Shown: in pieces, positions 63,119-64,000 of the stretch
Numbering within the stretch: the stretch's first letter is position 1
How the letters are laid out: each line of letters begins with the position of its first letter
NCBI RefSeq assembly: GCF_001421705.1
Contig: NZ_LMKO01000002.1
Coordinates: 165,628 to 229,627 of the forward strand
Source: Xylophilus sp. Leaf220
GTDB taxonomy: Bacteria; Pseudomonadota; Gammaproteobacteria; Burkholderiales; Burkholderiaceae_C
Length of the DNA stretch: 64,000 nt
Reading direction: 5' to 3'
Program-made: the position numbers and the translations under genes
Notes under the pieces: generated by a model
Database searches by the model: none
What the model was told of the DNA's origin: nothing
The model's input: the letters and a program-made list of their open reading frames with translations, nothing else

Positions 63119-64000
63119 ATGAAAATGAAAAATCGCATGACGTCCGACAAACGTGCCACAACGCAGCGGAAAGGCAGGTACCTCGAATCCATGAGGATGC
63201 TGCTTATATTGCTGCTGGCGGCAATTACCTCGTATTGTGTTTCCGCGCGCGCCGAGACAGTGGAGCTTCCTGTCAAGGACGGTTTCAGCTACTGCTCAAG
63301 AGATGTGGATATCGGATTCAAGTTCGAATATTTTGGAAACGAATATTCCACAGTCGACATCAACGGCAGAGGGCTTTGGTTCGTCAAGGATCCACCGGTC
63401 GACGGCGATTGCAGCGGCAGATACTCTCCCGACGCGATCGTCGCCTCTCCGAATTCGCAGTCGTTGATGTTCAATTTCTATCAGAAGCCGGCAGCGGTGC
63501 ATTACGCGCTGACCGGGCAAGCGCCGAACCGGGTGTTCACGATGCAAGTGACCGATGCGGCGACCGGATACTATTCGCAGGCGCAAACCGTCACGTTCCA
63601 AGTCAAGCTTCTGGAAGCCGGAAATCGGGTGATTTTTCTTTACCCGCCCGTCTCGGAGCTTTATCAGGTACAGACACCGGTGGGACTGTATGCAGAGAAC
63701 GGCCAAAAGGTGGAGTTCGACGGTCGGCCAGCGCCTGCCGGTATCGGTCAGGCCATCGAATTCAAGAAAGATGGCTCCGGAAATCGCTTTGCAGAATTGA
63801 ACGCATCCGACGCGTTCACCAGCATTTCGAATTTTTCGGCATGGGGCGACTATTTTCAGAAGATCGAAGCTGCAGCGCGCTATTCGAGGACAAAACTCGA
63901 CCCTCCCTACTCGAAAGAAGCACCGAGCTTTTCATGGTATCAACTGCCGGCATTTCCAGAGAACGAAATTGAGATCGTTCGGAACAATCTGCCTGGAGTC
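63119..64000 (+). CDS. Secreted hypothetical protein, cut by the window edge
   Basis: An open frame starting 2 bp after the rhodanese-fold gene and still open at the last base (294 codons so far). A basic start, MKMKNRMTSDKRATTQRKGR, leads to MRMLLILLLAAITSYCVSARA; the internal ATG at 63191 would give a standard signal peptide. The mature part contains two early cysteines and a segment DIGFKFEYFGNEYSTVDINGRG that recalls beta-rich modules of surface proteins. It is probably the third gene of the IPTL-CTERM operon. GC is visibly lower here than in most of the window. No function assigned. Confidence 0.75.
   Translation, partial: MKMKNRMTSDKRATTQRKGRYLESMRMLLILLLAAITSYCVSARAETVELPVKDGFSYCSRDVDIGFKFEYFGNEYSTVDINGRGLWFVKDPPVDGDCSGRYSPDAIVASPNSQSLMFNFYQKPAAVHYALTGQAPNRVFTMQVTDAATGYYSQAQTVTFQVKLLEAGNRVIFLYPPVSELYQVQTPVGLYAENGQKVEFDGRPAPAGIGQAIEFKKDGSGNRFAELNASDAFTSISNFSAWGDYFQKIEAAARYSRTKLDPPYSKEAPSFSWYQLPAFPENEIEIVRNNLPGV

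Noticed and set aside
63076-63972. Plus-strand frame starting inside the rhodanese-fold gene
   Set aside because: Arg/Ser-rich and without a signal or motif; the frame opening at 63119 is continuous, follows the previous stop by 2 bp and has a signal peptide.

Overview
The window is GC-rich (mostly near 70 %) with dense, short-spaced genes. Several features point to a Burkholderiales bacterium of the Comamonadaceae type (Variovorax/Acidovorax/Xylophilus-like): three orphan Bug/TctC periplasmic receptors, a fused LivH-LivM permease, a split metH behind an S-adenosylhomocysteine riboswitch, an H-NS paralogue, an IPTL-CTERM protein, and intergenic repeats of a kind common in that family. The genus is an inference. 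No rRNA, tRNA, phage, transposase or CRISPR was seen.

Layout. 0-4.3 kb: repeats, a gamma-glutamyltransferase, and a Bug receptor divergent from a LysR regulator. 4.3-10.6 kb: an SbmA-like ABC exporter, a hybrid histidine kinase, a stand-alone receiver and a GAF protein. 10.5-15.8 kb: a LysR regulator, a higBA toxin-antitoxin locus whose toxin has a stop at codon 3, then a CoA-transferase / HMG-CoA-lyase-like / Bug cluster. 16-31.7 kb: H-NS, LysR/RidA, a diguanylate cyclase, small envelope proteins, two M20 peptidases, DUF72, bactofilin, a glycerophosphodiesterase, a GAF-EAL phosphodiesterase and a CorA/ZntB transporter.

31.8-49.4 kb looks like one catabolic island for nicotinamide/nicotinate. 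An exported nicotinamidase and a NicA/NicB-type nicotinate dehydrogenase (molybdenum subunit fused to a three-haem cytochrome) would make 6-hydroxynicotinate. A 6-hydroxynicotinate reductase homologue and an enamidase homologue would then reduce and open the ring, as in Eubacterium barkeri. A branched-chain-type ABC transporter, two DUF1185 paralogues, a UPF0280 (ApbE-superfamily) protein and a ferredoxin-NADP reductase sit in the same arms. A TetR regulator and two identical-pattern palindromes (TGTAG-N6-CTACA) mark the likely control sites.

49.4-57.5 kb is ordinary: YihY, a glycine-zipper protein, metH with its riboswitch, a third Bug receptor and ComM. From about 57.6 kb GC falls and the content becomes accessory: a 1507-residue secreted IPTL-CTERM protein, a rhodanese-fold protein without its catalytic cysteine, and a secreted protein cut by the right edge.

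The intergenic DNA carries at least three dispersed repeat families. It also carries two related elements 9.5 kb apart that combine TAG-triplet runs with DnaA-box pairs at identical internal distances, resembling parts of a bacterial origin, although no dnaA gene is present.
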